A DNA stretch of 64,000 bases from Modestobacter sp. VKM Ac-2986 (lineage in GTDB: Bacteria > Actinomycetota > Actinomycetes > Mycobacteriales > Geodermatophilaceae), in the NCBI RefSeq assembly GCF_026967795.1, contig NZ_JAPVBH010000006.1, forward strand, positions 62,001-126,000, given 5' to 3'. The notes under the pieces are model-generated. The model saw only the letters and a program-made list of their open reading frames with translations. It did no database searches and was not told where the DNA came from. Numbering within the stretch: the first letter of the stretch is position 1; each line of letters opens with the position of its first letter. Made by a program: the position numbers and the translations under genes. Of the stretch, positions 15,409-25,008 are shown piece after piece.

Positions 15409-18400
15409 TCAGCCCTGGCCGACGGGCCGCGCGAACACGTTGACCTGGCCCGAGTGCCCGGCCGGCAGCGGGAACGGCAGGACACCCCCGTCGCTCTCGG
15501 AGAGCGCGGTGAACTCGAACTCGCCGGCGCGGCGGAGCAGGGCGACCGCGTCCTCCTGCGTCCACCCGTGGTCGGCGGCGGCCACCGGCGTGTACTCGAA
15601 GACGACCGTGGGCCGGACCGCGGCGATGAAGCCGAGCGCGCCGCGGAGGACGCCGAGCTCGTGGCCCTCGACGTCGATCTTCACCACCGAGACCCCGTCG
15701 AGCTCGCCGGCCGCGTGCAGCGTGTCCAGCCGGACGGCCGGGACGGTGACCGACTCCCACTCGTTGAGCAGGCCGAACTGGTGGCGCCGCGCGGAGGCGA
15801 TGGCGCTGTTGCCCGGGGTCGTGTTGAAGGACAGCGAGCCGTCGGCGTCGCTCACCGCGGCGTCGAGGAGGGTCACGTTGTCCGCGTCGTTGAGGGCGAT
15901 GGTGGCCGCGGCCAGGCGTGCGGTGTCCGGGGACGGCTCGAACGCCAGCACCTGCCCGCCCGGCGCCAGGTGCGCGGCGATGCTCACCGCGAGCACACCG
16001 ATGTTGGTGCCCACGTCGACGAAGTCGCCCGGTCGCCGGGAGAGCTCGGCCCTGAGCGCGTCGATGAGGATGCTGTTGCACCCCGGGTCGACCGCGTGGA
16101 GCGCGGAGGGCCAGTCCCGGGCGTCGCCCAGGAAGCGGACGCCCCCGGCGTGGGTGCCGGTGAAGAAGGGCCGGTCGGCAGGGACGTCGGCCCGGCGCCG
16201 CTCGAAGTCCCGGATGAACTCCTCGCCCACCGTGGTCAGCAGCTCGGTGCGGCGCCCGGACCGCCGGAACTGCGCGTCCACCAGCGCCGTCCACATCGCG
16301 CTGGGGTCACCGATCTCCTCCTGCACGCCGGCGAGGACCTCGCGGCACTCGGCGAGACCGCGCCGGGTCAACGGGGGCACCTCGACGGCGCCCGCGGCCG
16401 GTCCGGCGGTGTGCCCGGCCGGGTCGAAGGTCCACGTGGCGATCGAGCGGCTCTCGTGCCACCGGCCGCCGTGAGGGACCACGGCCAGCCACGGTCCGGT
16501 GAACATCATCGCGGGGGCGTCGGAGGGCACGAGCTCGACGTCGATGTCCGGGCCGGCGGCCAGCGCCGTCTCCAGGAGGGGGATCGCGGCCTCGAGGTCC
16601 GCCGGCGGTACCGCCACCACCGCGAGCTCCGCGACCCCGGCGGCGAGCACCTCGCGGAGGGCCTGCACGGTCGCGTCGACCTCGGCCTGGTCGAGAGCCG
16701 GGACGGCGAGGGCGACGGGGTGCGCCCGGGTCCACACGTCCAGCTCCTGGGCGAGGTGCTCCCGCACGGCGGCGCCGTGCGCCCGCTCGGGCAGCCCCTG
16801 CGTCGGCGTCCCCGCGGTGGGCCGGGTCAGCTCCACCAGCGCGGCGGTGGAGAGGTAGGCGGCCTCGAGGGCGGCGCCGTGGTCGGGGGTGTCGATCAGC
16901 GAGTGCAGGCGGGCCGCGGCCTCCAGCAGTGCCCGGGCCTGGGCGCGCCGCTGCTGACCGGCGTCGAGCAGGAAGCCGTTGCGGGCGCCCCAGTCGATCA
17001 GCCGGGCCCAGTCCCGCTCGCCCCGGCCGACGTAGCGGGGGTTGTGGGAGTTCTGCCCGGCGTGCTGGCGGAAGCGGCTGAGGGTGTTCGGGGTGTAGAA
17101 GGCAGGCCCCTCGGCCAGCAGCTTGAGCCACAGCTGCACGTCGTTGAGCACGTCCACCGTGCGCCCGTCGACGAGCCACAGGTCCTCCGGTGCCACGTCC
17201 TCGCGGCGGAAGAGCACGGTGGTGGGCTCGCCGATCACGTTCGCGCAGTTCACCAGGACGTGGTCACCCAGCGGCCGGCCCTCGATCAGACCGGGGCGGT
17301 CCGCCACCTTGGCGAACTCGTGGCCGGGTACGGGACGGCCGTCCTCGTCGATGAGCACCCGCTGCGAGAAGGCCAGCGTCGCCTCGGGGTAGGACTCCAT
17401 GCCGCGGACCAGTTCGCGGACGCAGTCGGTCGCGAGCACGTCGTCGTGCATGAGGAACTTGACGTACTCACCGCGCGCCTCGGCCAGCAGGCGCCGGGGG
17501 TTCTCCAGCGGGCCGACGTTCGGGTCGAACCGGAGCACCCGGACCCGCGGGTCCTCGGCGGCCACCGCGCGCAGGATCTCCGGCGTCCGGTCGGTCGACC
17601 CGTCGTCGCCCACCAGCACCTCGATGTTGCGGTGGCTCTGGCCGAGCGCCGAGCGCAGCGCCGCCCGGAGGAAGCGCTCACCGTTGTACGTCGGGACGAG
17701 GACGCTCACGAGCGGGTCAGCGCGGACGGCGGTGGTCTGGGCGCGCTCGGGCGTCCGGGCGGCCTCCAGGATGCGGCGCCTCGTCCACAGCTGCGCGTCC
17801 ACCCCGTAGGCGCGTCGCGCGGTCCGGAGTCCCGCCTGCGCGACCCGCTGGAGGCCGCCGGGCTCGGCGACCATGTCCAGGACCCGCTGCGCGACCTCGA
17901 CGGGGTCCGCCGGGGGCATGTGGATGTCGTGGCCGTCGGTGAAGAGGCGGTTCTGTCCCAGCGGGTCGGTGGCCACCAGCGCGACACCGCAGAGGGCGGC
18001 CTCGACGCAGGCGCCCGTGGGGAAGCCGTCGAAGGCGCCGGGGGCCAGTCGCCCCGCGGCCGTCGGGGAGAGGACGACGTCCATGCCCGCGTAGAAGGCG
18101 CGCAGCTCGGGCGTGCTCAGCGTGCTGGCGAAGGTCAGCGGCAGGTGCGCGTGCTCCGCGTCGACGTCAGCGGGGCCGAACCCACCCACGACGTGGCCAC
18201 GCACGGGGAGGCCGGCGTCCGTGAGCAGGCGCAGGGTCTGGAGGAAGACGGGCCAGCCCTTGTCCGAACCGTCGGCGGTGTAGCGATGGGCCACGAAACA
18301 GACGTCCAGGACCGGCTTGCCGGTCCCGAAGTGGTCGGTGCGCAGGCCGGGACCGGGTCGCAGGTAGCCGGGGTCGACGGTGACACCGAGGACCTCCGTC

Positions 18401-19704
18401 ACCGGGACGTCGCTCGAGGACCTGATGAGCTCGGTGACGACCGGCTGCGTGGTGATGACGTGCTCGAGCATCGGGGAGGCCAGGACCCTGCGGAGCATGC
18501 GCTCGGTGCGGGGCGTGCCGGGGTTCAGCCCGCCGCCCGGGTACAGCGTCAGCACGAAGGGCAACCCAGCGCGCTCCAGGTCGGCCACGAAGTGGGCGGC
18601 GTTGTTGAGGAACATCACCGACGCGCACTCGAAGTCCCCCAGCCGACGGGCGTCGTAGGACGACACCTGCCGGTGGGTCTCGGGGTGCAGGGTCGCGTAC
18701 TCGGTGAGCAGCGACGGGAGGTCGGGCACCGTCGTCATCACCTCGGCGACGACGCCCTGCCGCAGCATCCAGTCGAACTCCGCGATCCGGAAGCCGGTCC
18801 CCTTCGTGGGGAAGTAGTCGTCGAGGACGACGACCCCGCGGCGCGCGCCAGGTGTCCTGCCGCCTGCCGTCGCGGCATCCGGTACCGCGGTGGGGACGGC
18901 AGCGGAGCCGGTTCGGTCGGCCACGGGGTCGAGGGCTGCGTCGCCTCGGAGCTGCCGGAGGACGGCCGGCCCGAGCAGGTGACCGTGCTCCGGCAGGAGC
19001 GCGCGGGCGTCCAGCGGCGCCCCGTCCTGGTCCGGTCCCGGACCGCCGCCGGGGTGGACCCGGTGCGACGTGGCGACGTCCGGCACCAGTCCGACGGGTC
19101 CGTACGCCGTGGTCGCGAGGTCGAGCAGACGTCGGCACGCCGACGTCTCGAAGACTCCCGGGTCGAGCCGGTGGAGCACCTCCGACCGGTACACGACGGA
19201 GCTCGACGTCACCGGCCAGCCGCCGTCCGCCAGGTCCGCGGCGGTGGCGCCGCCCTCGGGGAGCTGCGCGTCGAGGGCCGGCACGGTCCGTGACCCGCCG
19301 GTCGTGCTGTCGACGACGAGGGTCCGGGTGGCGGCCATGGACAGGCCGGGGTGCTCGTCCAGCAACCGCACCCGCTGCTGCAGCGCGTCCACCGACAGCC
19401 ACTCGTCGCCGGCGTCGAGCAGTGCGACGTAGGCGCCGCAGCACGCGACGAGCCCGCGGTGGAGCGCGAGCTCGGGCTCCTCGTCCGCCCCTGAGGGCTG
19501 GACGTGGGCCGGGATGCCCACGCGTCGCGACCACGCCGCCACGACGGAGGCTGTGCGGTCGTCCGCGGAGCGGTCGACGACGACCACCTCGATCGTCGAC
19601 TCGAGCACCTGGCTCTCGATCGACGCCAGAGCGGTCGCGAGGTGCTCTGCGGAGTCGCCAGCGACCAGCAACACGCTCACTCGGGGATCTGTCACGAGCT
19701 GCAC
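15409..19704 (-). CDS. Giant GT2-GT4-GT2 glycosyltransferase fused to FkbM methyltransferase
   Basis: The 1431-residue polypeptide shows four modules. A first GT2-like domain (PRVSVLLVAGDSAEHLATAL, about 1-260) has VVVDRSADDR where a DxD-type site is expected and may be degenerate. A GT-B/GT4-like domain (about 285-650) has CFVAHRYTADGSDKGWPVF and GFPTGACVEAALCGVALVATD. A canonical GT2 domain (about 665-900) has VSVLVPTYNGERFLRAAL, VLVGDDGSTDRT and KFLMHDDV. A C-terminal FkbM-type SAM methyltransferase (about 1190-1431) has FVDVGTNIGVLAVSIA, VLAFEPSPDTARL and VVKIDVEGHELGVL. It likely builds and O-methylates a surface or flagellar glycan. The GTG at 19704, or an in-frame GTG three codons later, could be the start. 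Divergent from an acetyltransferase gene. Confidence 0.88.
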   Translation of the reverse strand: MQLVTDPRVSVLLVAGDSAEHLATALASIESQVLESTIEVVVVDRSADDRTASVVAAWSRRVGIPAHVQPSGADEEPELALHRGLVACCGAYVALLDAGDEWLSVDALQQRVRLLDEHPGLSMAATRTLVVDSTTGGSRTVPALDAQLPEGGATAADLADGGWPVTSSSVVYRSEVLHRLDPGVFETSACRRLLDLATTAYGPVGLVPDVATSHRVHPGGGPGPDQDGAPLDARALLPEHGHLLGPAVLRQLRGDAALDPVADRTGSAAVPTAVPDAATAGGRTPGARRGVVVLDDYFPTKGTGFRIAEFDWMLRQGVVAEVMTTVPDLPSLLTEYATLHPETHRQVSSYDARRLGDFECASVMFLNNAAHFVADLERAGLPFVLTLYPGGGLNPGTPRTERMLRRVLASPMLEHVITTQPVVTELIRSSSDVPVTEVLGVTVDPGYLRPGPGLRTDHFGTGKPVLDVCFVAHRYTADGSDKGWPVFLQTLRLLTDAGLPVRGHVVGGFGPADVDAEHAHLPLTFASTLSTPELRAFYAGMDVVLSPTAAGRLAPGAFDGFPTGACVEAALCGVALVATDPLGQNRLFTDGHDIHMPPADPVEVAQRVLDMVAEPGGLQRVAQAGLRTARRAYGVDAQLWTRRRILEAARTPERAQTTAVRADPLVSVLVPTYNGERFLRAALRSALGQSHRNIEVLVGDDGSTDRTPEILRAVAAEDPRVRVLRFDPNVGPLENPRRLLAEARGEYVKFLMHDDVLATDCVRELVRGMESYPEATLAFSQRVLIDEDGRPVPGHEFAKVADRPGLIEGRPLGDHVLVNCANVIGEPTTVLFRREDVAPEDLWLVDGRTVDVLNDVQLWLKLLAEGPAFYTPNTLSRFRQHAGQNSHNPRYVGRGERDWARLIDWGARNGFLLDAGQQRRAQARALLEAAARLHSLIDTPDHGAALEAAYLSTAALVELTRPTAGTPTQGLPERAHGAAVREHLAQELDVWTRAHPVALAVPALDQAEVDATVQALREVLAAGVAELAVVAVPPADLEAAIPLLETALAAGPDIDVELVPSDAPAMMFTGPWLAVVPHGGRWHESRSIATWTFDPAGHTAGPAAGAVEVPPLTRRGLAECREVLAGVQEEIGDPSAMWTALVDAQFRRSGRRTELLTTVGEEFIRDFERRRADVPADRPFFTGTHAGGVRFLGDARDWPSALHAVDPGCNSILIDALRAELSRRPGDFVDVGTNIGVLAVSIAAHLAPGGQVLAFEPSPDTARLAAATIALNDADNVTLLDAAVSDADGSLSFNTTPGNSAIASARRHQFGLLNEWESVTVPAVRLDTLHAAGELDGVSVVKIDVEGHELGVLRGALGFIAAVRPTVVFEYTPVAAADHGWTQEDAVALLRRAGEFEFTALSESDGGVLPFPLPAGHSGQVNVFARPVGQG

Positions 19705-19829
19705 TCGCCTTTCGGGTGGGGACGGAGGAGGAGGGGGCGCCGCTCGGGCCGGTGGCCGGGTCCCGGGGGACGGGGTCGGCCAGGATGGTCCTGTTCCCCC
19801 TCGTGGGGCGGGCGACCTCGGAGGAGCGC

Positions 19830-20474
19830 GTGGTGGTGCGACGACTCGTCGTGATGGGTGCTGGCGGACACGCGCGCGAGGTGCTCGACGTCCTGGAGTC
19901 CCTCCCCGAGGGCACGGCGTGGGAGCGGGTGACCGTCTTCGCCGAGCCGGGTGCGACCACCCCGGGTGCTGCTGCCCTGATCTGGCAGCGAGGCCACGAG
20001 CTGGTCGACGTCCTCCCGACGGACGCCACCCACCACCTGCCCGCGGTCGGCGACCCGGCTCTGCGCCGGCGCTTTGCGGAGCTCGCCGAGCGCCACGGAC
20101 TGCTGCCGGCCGGCGCGGTGAGCCCGTCGAGCACTGTGCCGGAGGCGCTGCGCGGCGTCCCGGGCCTGGTGGTGTTCCCGCGCAGCCACGTCAGCACGAA
20201 CGTGACCCTCGGTGCCCACTGCCACCTGAACACCGGGTGCCAGGTCAGCCACGACGGCCGGCTCGGCGACCGGGTGACGCTCGGCCCGGGGGTCCTGGTC
20301 GCCGGTGGGGTCACGATCGAGGACGACGCGTTCCTGGGCATCGGCGCGGTGGTGCTGCCCGGTCGCCGGATCGGCCGTGCCGCCGTGGTGGGCGCCGGTG
20401 CCGTGGTCGTCCACGACGTCGCCCCGGGGACCACGGTCGCCGGGAACCCCGCCCGCCCGCTGGGCTTGCGCTGA
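19830..20474 (+). CDS. NeuD/PglD-like sugar O/N-acetyltransferase
   Basis: The 214-residue protein has the NeuD/PglD layout. An N-terminal Rossmann-like unit begins RRLVVMGAGGHAREVLDVL. A left-handed beta-helix of hexapeptide repeats follows (VSTNVTLGAHCHLNTGCQV, LGPGVLVAGGVTIEDDAFLGIGA, IGRAAVVGAGAVVVHDV). It ends in the usual GNPARPLG coenzyme-A-site motif. Such enzymes acetylate amino sugars used in glycans and flagellin decoration. The GTG at 19830 has GGAGG five bases upstream; two further in-frame GTG codons follow. It is divergent from the glycosyltransferase fusion and convergent with an aminotransferase gene, so the three probably form one sugar-modification locus. Confidence 0.85.
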   Translation: MVVRRLVVMGAGGHAREVLDVLESLPEGTAWERVTVFAEPGATTPGAAALIWQRGHELVDVLPTDATHHLPAVGDPALRRRFAELAERHGLLPAGAVSPSSTVPEALRGVPGLVVFPRSHVSTNVTLGAHCHLNTGCQVSHDGRLGDRVTLGPGVLVAGGVTIEDDAFLGIGAVVLPGRRIGRAAVVGAGAVVVHDVAPGTTVAGNPARPLGLR

Positions 20475-20533
20475 CCGGGACCCTGCGGCACCGCCGCCGG
20501 TGACCGTCTGCACGCCGCGGTGCGGGTCGGGCC

Positions 20534-21823
20534 TCACAGCGCCGTGGGGGTGCGGACCACCTGGCCGGCCGCGGGGTGGGCCGCCGTGTGCACGGCCGGC
20601 ACCGACGCGCGCGGCGCGGGGATGCCCGCCGCGTGCCCGGCGCTGGTGGCCGGGTCCGCGACAGGGCGGCTGACGGGGCCACGAGGTGGGGTCCGGCTGA
20701 CGCTCAACACGAGGTCCCGGATCCGCTCCAGGGCCGGGGCGGTGAGGTCGTTGGCCATCGGCAGGCCGATGATCCGCTCGGCCAGCGACTCGGTGACCGC
20801 CAGGCCCCCGACCTGTCTGAACCGGCTGAGCGCGGGGAGCTGGTGCATCGGCGGGTCGAAGTAGGCGCGCACCTCGATGCGGGAGTCCGACGCCTTCTGC
20901 AGCAGCCGGTTGCGCATGGCGTGCGTGGGCAGGGCGATCGGCACGAACTGGAAGGTCGACCCGGCCGAGCCGGCCTGGAAGGCGATCCCGCTGGACTGCA
21001 GCTCGTCCCGCAACCAGGCGGCGGCAGCGCGGCGGTGCGCCAGCACGTCGTCGAACCGGTCGAGCACGGCCAGGCCCACGGCACCGGTGAGCTCGGGCAT
21101 CTTCCCGTTGATGCCGAGGTGCCCGGTCACCGACCGGGTCTGGTCGAAGCCGAAGTTGATCAGCTCGGAGAGGGCGTCGAGGACCGCGGCCGAGCGGGCG
21201 GTGACCAGCCCGCCCTCGCCGATCGCGAACGGCTTGGTGGCGTGGAAGCTGAAGACCTCCGCATCGCCCTGGTCGCCGAGCTGGCGGCCGTCCTCGTCGA
21301 CGGCGCCGAAGCCGGCCGCGGAGTCGACGACGACCGGGACGCCCAGGTCGCGCGCGACGGCGGCCAGCGAGGCCCGTCGCGCCCGGCTGGGGGCGGTGCC
21401 GAAGGTGGAGCACTGCAGGACCCCGGCCAGCGAGCCGCCCAGGTCCCGCAGGCGGGCGAGCGAGGCCTCCGAGGGGAGCCAGTCGTGGGGGTCGATGTCG
21501 ATGAACACCGGCTCGAAGCCGGCCCAGACGACGGCGTTGACGCTGGCCACGAAGGTGAAGGAGGGCACGGCCACCAGGCGGGCGCCGTGCGGGGTGCCGA
21601 GGCAGGCGCGCAGCGCGACCATCAGCCCCGACGTCGCGTTGTTGACCGCCACCCCGGGGTGCTCCAGGCCCAGGTGGTCCGCGCAGGCGCGCTCCAGCCG
21701 GGCGACGCACGGGCCGCCGTTGGAGAACCAGCGCAGTCGCTCGGCCTCGGCGAACCAGGGCTCGACCTCGCCGAGGCTGGGCAGCATGGGGGCTTGGAAC
21801 CGGATCAGCTCGTGTGCGACCAC
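20534..21823 (-). CDS. DegT/DnrJ/EryC1-family PLP sugar aminotransferase
   Basis: A 429-residue member of the DegT/DnrJ/EryC1/StrS family, which transfers an amino group to keto-sugars using PLP. Visible landmarks are WFSNGGPCVARLERACA, NNATSGLMVALRA, VPSFTFVASVNAVVWAGFEPVFIDID, the VVVDSAAGFGA strand and SFHATKPFAIGEGG holding the PLP lysine. The last 50 residues are a Pro/Ala-rich tail beyond the normal domain. The start is placed at the GTG at 21823 because AGGAG lies eight bases before it; a GTG at 21832 would overlap that site. Next to a NeuD-like acetyltransferase, it probably makes and acetylates an amino sugar donor. Confidence 0.87.
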   Translation of the reverse strand: MVAHELIRFQAPMLPSLGEVEPWFAEAERLRWFSNGGPCVARLERACADHLGLEHPGVAVNNATSGLMVALRACLGTPHGARLVAVPSFTFVASVNAVVWAGFEPVFIDIDPHDWLPSEASLARLRDLGGSLAGVLQCSTFGTAPSRARRASLAAVARDLGVPVVVDSAAGFGAVDEDGRQLGDQGDAEVFSFHATKPFAIGEGGLVTARSAAVLDALSELINFGFDQTRSVTGHLGINGKMPELTGAVGLAVLDRFDDVLAHRRAAAAWLRDELQSSGIAFQAGSAGSTFQFVPIALPTHAMRNRLLQKASDSRIEVRAYFDPPMHQLPALSRFRQVGGLAVTESLAERIIGLPMANDLTAPALERIRDLVLSVSRTPPRGPVSRPVADPATSAGHAAGIPAPRASVPAVHTAAHPAAGQVVRTPTAL

Positions 21824-22141
21824 CGTGTGCACTCCTCACGTGACAGGACCCGCCCGAGCGTGGGCTCGCAGCGTCCGTCGGTGTGTCGACGGGTGTCCGG
21901 ACCGGATGGGGTGCGCCCCGGCTGGGGTGCGCACCCGGCGGGGTGGTCCCGCCCCGGCTCCGGACAGGACGGATCCTCGCCCGGCCGGCTCCGGGCTGGT
22001 CCTGCGACTCGCCGTCACCGCCGGGCCGGGCAGGGCCCGGGCGGCAGGGGAGTGCACGTGGTCCCCAGGAGCCGCACGAGCCCCAGCCGACGCAGGGCGG
22101 CTGGGGCTCGTGGGACGGCCTGGACGGGTGCTCGCGAGGCG
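21824..22141. other. Intergenic region upstream of the aminotransferase
   Basis: A 318-bp stretch holding the ribosome-binding site and presumably the promoter of the aminotransferase gene, followed by the fumC terminator at 22075-22112. It also has short GC-rich palindromes around 22021-22042. No credible ORF or RNA gene was seen. Confidence 0.4.
22075..22112 (-). terminator. Terminator of fumC
   Basis: Perfect 15-bp stem (arms 22075-22089 and 22098-22112, 8-nt loop) 29 bp beyond the fumC stop on the minus strand. Confidence 0.75.
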
Positions 22142-23545
22142 TTACGGGTGGGTCATCGACAGCACGTCGAGCGCGGCGTCCAGCTGTTCTTCGGTGAGCT
22201 TGCCGGCCTCGACGTAGCCCCGCTCCACCACGACCTCGCGGATCGTCTTCTGCTCCTTGAGCGACTGCTTGGCCACGATCGCAGCCTCCTCGTAGCCGAT
22301 GTACTTGTTCAGCGGCGTGACGATCGAGGGGGAGGACTCGGCGTAGACGCGGCACTGCTCCACGTCGGCGACGATGCCGTCCACGCAGCGGTCGGCCAGG
22401 ATCCGGCTGACGTTGGCCAGCAGCCGGATCGACTCCAGCAGGTTGCGGGCCATCAGCGGCAGCGTCACGTTGAGCTCGAAGACGCCCGTGGTGCCGGCGT
22501 AGGTGATCGCGGCGTCGTTGCCGATGACCTGGGCGCCCACCTGGATGACGGCCTCGGGGATCACCGGGTTGACCTTGCCCGGCATGATCGAGCTGCCCGG
22601 CTGCAGGTCGGGCAGGGCGATCTCGCCCAGACCGGTGCGCGGGCCCGAGCCCATCCAGCGCAGGTCGTTGACGATCTTGATCAGCCCGACGGCGATCGTC
22701 TTGAGCTGGCCGGAGCCCTCGACCAGGGCGTCGCGGGAGCTCTGCGCCTCGAAGTGGTTGCGCGCCTCGGTCAGCGGGAGGCCCTGGTCGGCGGCCAGCC
22801 GCTCGATGATGGCGGCGGCGAAGCCGGGCGGGGTGTTGATGCCGGTGCCCACGGCCGTGCCGCCCAGCGGCAGCTCGCCGATCCGGGGGAGCGAGGCGTG
22901 CAGCCGCTCGATGCCGTAGCGGACGGCCGCCGCGTAGCCGCCGAACTCCTGGCCCAGCGTGACCGGGGTGGCGTCCATCAGGTGCGTGCGGCCGCTCTTG
23001 ACGACGGTCGCGAACTCCTCGGCCTTGCGCTCCAGCGACGCCGCCAGGTGCTCCAGCGCCGGCACCAGGTCGCGGACGATCGCGCCCGTGGCGGCCACGT
23101 GGATCGCCGAGGGGAACACGTCGTTGGACGACTGCGAGGCGTTGACGTGGTCGTTGGGGTGCACCGGCGACCCCAGGGCCTCGGTGGCCAGGGTGGCGAT
23201 GACCTCGTTGGTGTTCATGTTGCTCGAGGTGCCCGAGCCGGTCTGGAAGACGTCGATGGGGAAGTGGTCGTCCCAGTCGCCGCGGGCCACCGCGGCGGCG
23301 GCGGTGGAGACCGCCTCGGCGACGTCGCCGGGCAGGACGCCCAGCGAGGCGTTGACGCCGGCGGCCGCGCCCTTGATCGCGGCCAGCGCGGCGATCAGCT
23401 CGCGTTCGATGGGCGTGCCGGAGATGGGGAAGTTCTCCACGGCCCGCTGGGTCTGGGCCCGCCACTTCGCCCAGGCGGGCACGCGGACCTCGCCCATGGA
23501 GTCGTGCTCGATGCGGTAGTCCCCGCCGGCGGTCTCGGTGGCCAC
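22142..23545 (-). CDS. fumC: Class II fumarate hydratase
   Basis: Interconverts fumarate and malate in the TCA cycle. The 467 residues match FumC length. Family signatures include [54 protein letters not shown] (catalytic His region) and the lyase superfamily signature [11 protein letters not shown]. The GTG at 23545 begins [20 protein letters not shown], a normal FumC start, with GGGAG upstream. It is monocistronic with its own terminator. The iron-independent class II enzyme fits an aerobic lifestyle. Confidence 0.97.
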   Translation of the reverse strand: MATETAGGDYRIEHDSMGEVRVPAWAKWRAQTQRAVENFPISGTPIERELIAALAAIKGAAAGVNASLGVLPGDVAEAVSTAAAAVARGDWDDHFPIDVFQTGSGTSSNMNTNEVIATLATEALGSPVHPNDHVNASQSSNDVFPSAIHVAATGAIVRDLVPALEHLAASLERKAEEFATVVKSGRTHLMDATPVTLGQEFGGYAAAVRYGIERLHASLPRIGELPLGGTAVGTGINTPPGFAAAIIERLAADQGLPLTEARNHFEAQSSRDALVEGSGQLKTIAVGLIKIVNDLRWMGSGPRTGLGEIALPDLQPGSSIMPGKVNPVIPEAVIQVGAQVIGNDAAITYAGTTGVFELNVTLPLMARNLLESIRLLANVSRILADRCVDGIVADVEQCRVYAESSPSIVTPLNKYIGYEEAAIVAKQSLKEQKTIREVVVERGYVEAGKLTEEQLDAALDVLSMTHP

Positions 23546-23700
23546 GCTGCGCTCCCGGTGTGGTGTCGATGGTGATGGTGCTGCGGGAGCGACCCTAGAT
23601 CCCTCGAGGGGATGACGCGGCCCGGCCCCGTCGGCCCGGGGAGGCCGCGGGGCGCCCCGGCGGACCTACGCTCCGCGCGACCCCGATCCCAGGAGTGACC

Positions 23701-24294
23701 GTGTCCGGTTCCACGCAGCCCCCGCCCGACGGCGGCGGGTCCCCGTACGTCCAGCCGCCGGCCGGCGCCTGGACGCAGTCGCCCGCGTGGACGCCGTCCT
23801 CCGCCTGGACGCCGTCCGGTGGGTGGGCGCCCGCGGCGGCGGCCGCCGAGCCGGTGCCCGGACGCGGGCGGGCTGTGGTGCTCGTGCTCGCGGGGGCGGC
23901 CGCCGGTGCGCTGGTGGCCGCTCTGGTCGGCGTCGTCCTCCTGCTGGCGGGCGCCCGCGAGATGGTCGTGGAGGCCGGTGCCGTGGCCGGTGAGGGCATC
24001 GCCTCGGGCATGTACGACGACATCGGCGTGTACGAGTACGAGTACGACGAGGAGGGGGCGGTCGACCCCTACGCGATGCCCGAGCCCGAGCAGTTCCCCG
24101 CGGTCGAGCCGGGCGCGCTGGGGCCGGACCCGGTGCTCGACGCCTATGCGCAGGGCTGCTTCGGCGGCGACCTGCAGGACTGCGACGACCTGTTCGTCGA
24201 GTCGCCGCCGCTGTCGCAGTACGAACAGTACGGCGGGACGTGCGGCGGCCGGGTCAAGCTCGGCTCGGTCTACGCCTGCACCGAGCTCGACTGA
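23701..24294 (+). CDS. Membrane-anchored protein with CDDL/TCxGR Cys domain (paralogue 1)
   Basis: A 197-residue protein with a Pro/Gly/Trp-rich cytoplasmic N-terminus, one strong membrane span (VVLVLAGAAAGALVAALVGVVLLLAG, about 60-85) and an acidic extracellular linker. A small C-terminal domain has four Cys: CFGGDLQDCDDLFVES, then YEQYGGTCGGRV and a last YACTEL. The GTG at 23701 has AGGAG five bases upstream. The same Cys pattern recurs in the next gene, so they are tandem paralogues. Function unknown; the spacing suggests two disulfides in an extracytoplasmic module. It is transcribed away from fumC. Confidence 0.75.
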   Translation: MSGSTQPPPDGGGSPYVQPPAGAWTQSPAWTPSSAWTPSGGWAPAAAAAEPVPGRGRAVVLVLAGAAAGALVAALVGVVLLLAGAREMVVEAGAVAGEGIASGMYDDIGVYEYEYDEEGAVDPYAMPEPEQFPAVEPGALGPDPVLDAYAQGCFGGDLQDCDDLFVESPPLSQYEQYGGTCGGRVKLGSVYACTELD

Positions 24295-24311
24295 CCGGCG
24301 GAGGACCCACC

Positions 24312-24824
24312 ATGTCGCAGCCACCGGCCGCACCCCAGCACGCCGGGGAGCCGGGCAACCCGGGGGAGCAGCCCCCGTACGGCCAGCCCCCGTACGGCCC
24401 GCCGGCCTGGGGGCCGCCGCAGTACGCACCGCAGTACGGGCCACCCCAGTCGTGGCCGCCGTACCCCGCCCCACCGCCGAACCGCACCGGCCTGCTCTGG
24501 GGCCTGGTCGCCGCCCTGGCCACGGTCGTCCTCGTGCTGACCGTCCTCCTCGTCGTACGCCCGGCCTCGGGCCCGGGGCCGCTCTCCCTCCCGCCCGTGC
24601 CCGTGCCGGCCCCGGCGGCCACCCTCCCGCCCACCGGGCTGGGCGCGGACGCGGACCTGGACCGGCTGGCGCAGCAGTGCTCCGACGGGCAGATGAACCC
24701 CTGCGACGACCTGTACCAGGAGTCCTTCCCCGGCTCGGACTACGAGGCGTACGGCGACACCTGCGCCGGCCGCCGGACGGCGGGGGAGGACACCTCCTGC
24801 GCCGACGTCTTCTACGACTCCTGA
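24312..24824 (+). CDS. Membrane-anchored protein with CDDL/TCxGR Cys domain (paralogue 2)
   Basis: A 170-residue sister of the preceding gene. A Pro/Tyr/Gly-rich N-terminus with PYG repeats is followed by a membrane span (LLWGLVAALATVVLVLTVLLVV) and a Pro-rich linker. The same C-terminal module appears: QQCSDGQMNPCDDLYQES, YEAYGDTCAGRR and a final SCADVF. The spacing of all four Cys is nearly identical to paralogue 1. The ATG at 24312 has GGAGG eight bases upstream, 17 bp after the previous stop, so they are cotranscribed. Proline-rich tails of this kind are common in actinobacterial envelope proteins. Function unknown. Confidence 0.75.
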   Translation: MSQPPAAPQHAGEPGNPGEQPPYGQPPYGPPAWGPPQYAPQYGPPQSWPPYPAPPPNRTGLLWGLVAALATVVLVLTVLLVVRPASGPGPLSLPPVPVPAPAATLPPTGLGADADLDRLAQQCSDGQMNPCDDLYQESFPGSDYEAYGDTCAGRRTAGEDTSCADVFYDS

Positions 24825-24863
24825 GCTGCCCCGCCGGGCCTGGTGGTCGGGCAGGACCGGCCC

Positions 24864-24980
24864 ATGACGGACGACGCGGGCGGCGCCGACGGGACCGACG
24901 CGCGGGAGTCGCCCGGCCGCTGGCGGGCACTGCTGGACCGGCTGGCCGCCCGCCGCCCCGACTCGCCGCCGCTGCCCTGA
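24864..24980 (+). CDS. Possible 38-aa small protein
   Basis: A short ORF starting MTDDAGGADGT and including GRWRALLDRLAARRP, an amphipathic basic helix. It has AGGA upstream of its ATG and follows the tandem paralogues on the same strand by 39 bp. Coding is plausible from its position and helix, but in DNA this GC-rich a short ORF could arise by chance. Confidence 0.3.
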   Translation: MTDDAGGADGTDARESPGRWRALLDRLAARRPDSPPLP

Positions 24981-25008
24981 GCAGCGGGGGGCCGGGACGG
25001 CGGAGGGC

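Noticed and set aside
15160-19293. 1377-codon plus-strand reading frame opposite the glycosyltransferase fusion
   Set aside because: Low-complexity Arg/Gly/Val shadow; the minus-strand gene has clear domains.
19692-23465. Long minus-strand frame over several genes
   Set aside because: Arg/Pro-rich shadow of fumC, aminotransferase and neighbouring genes.
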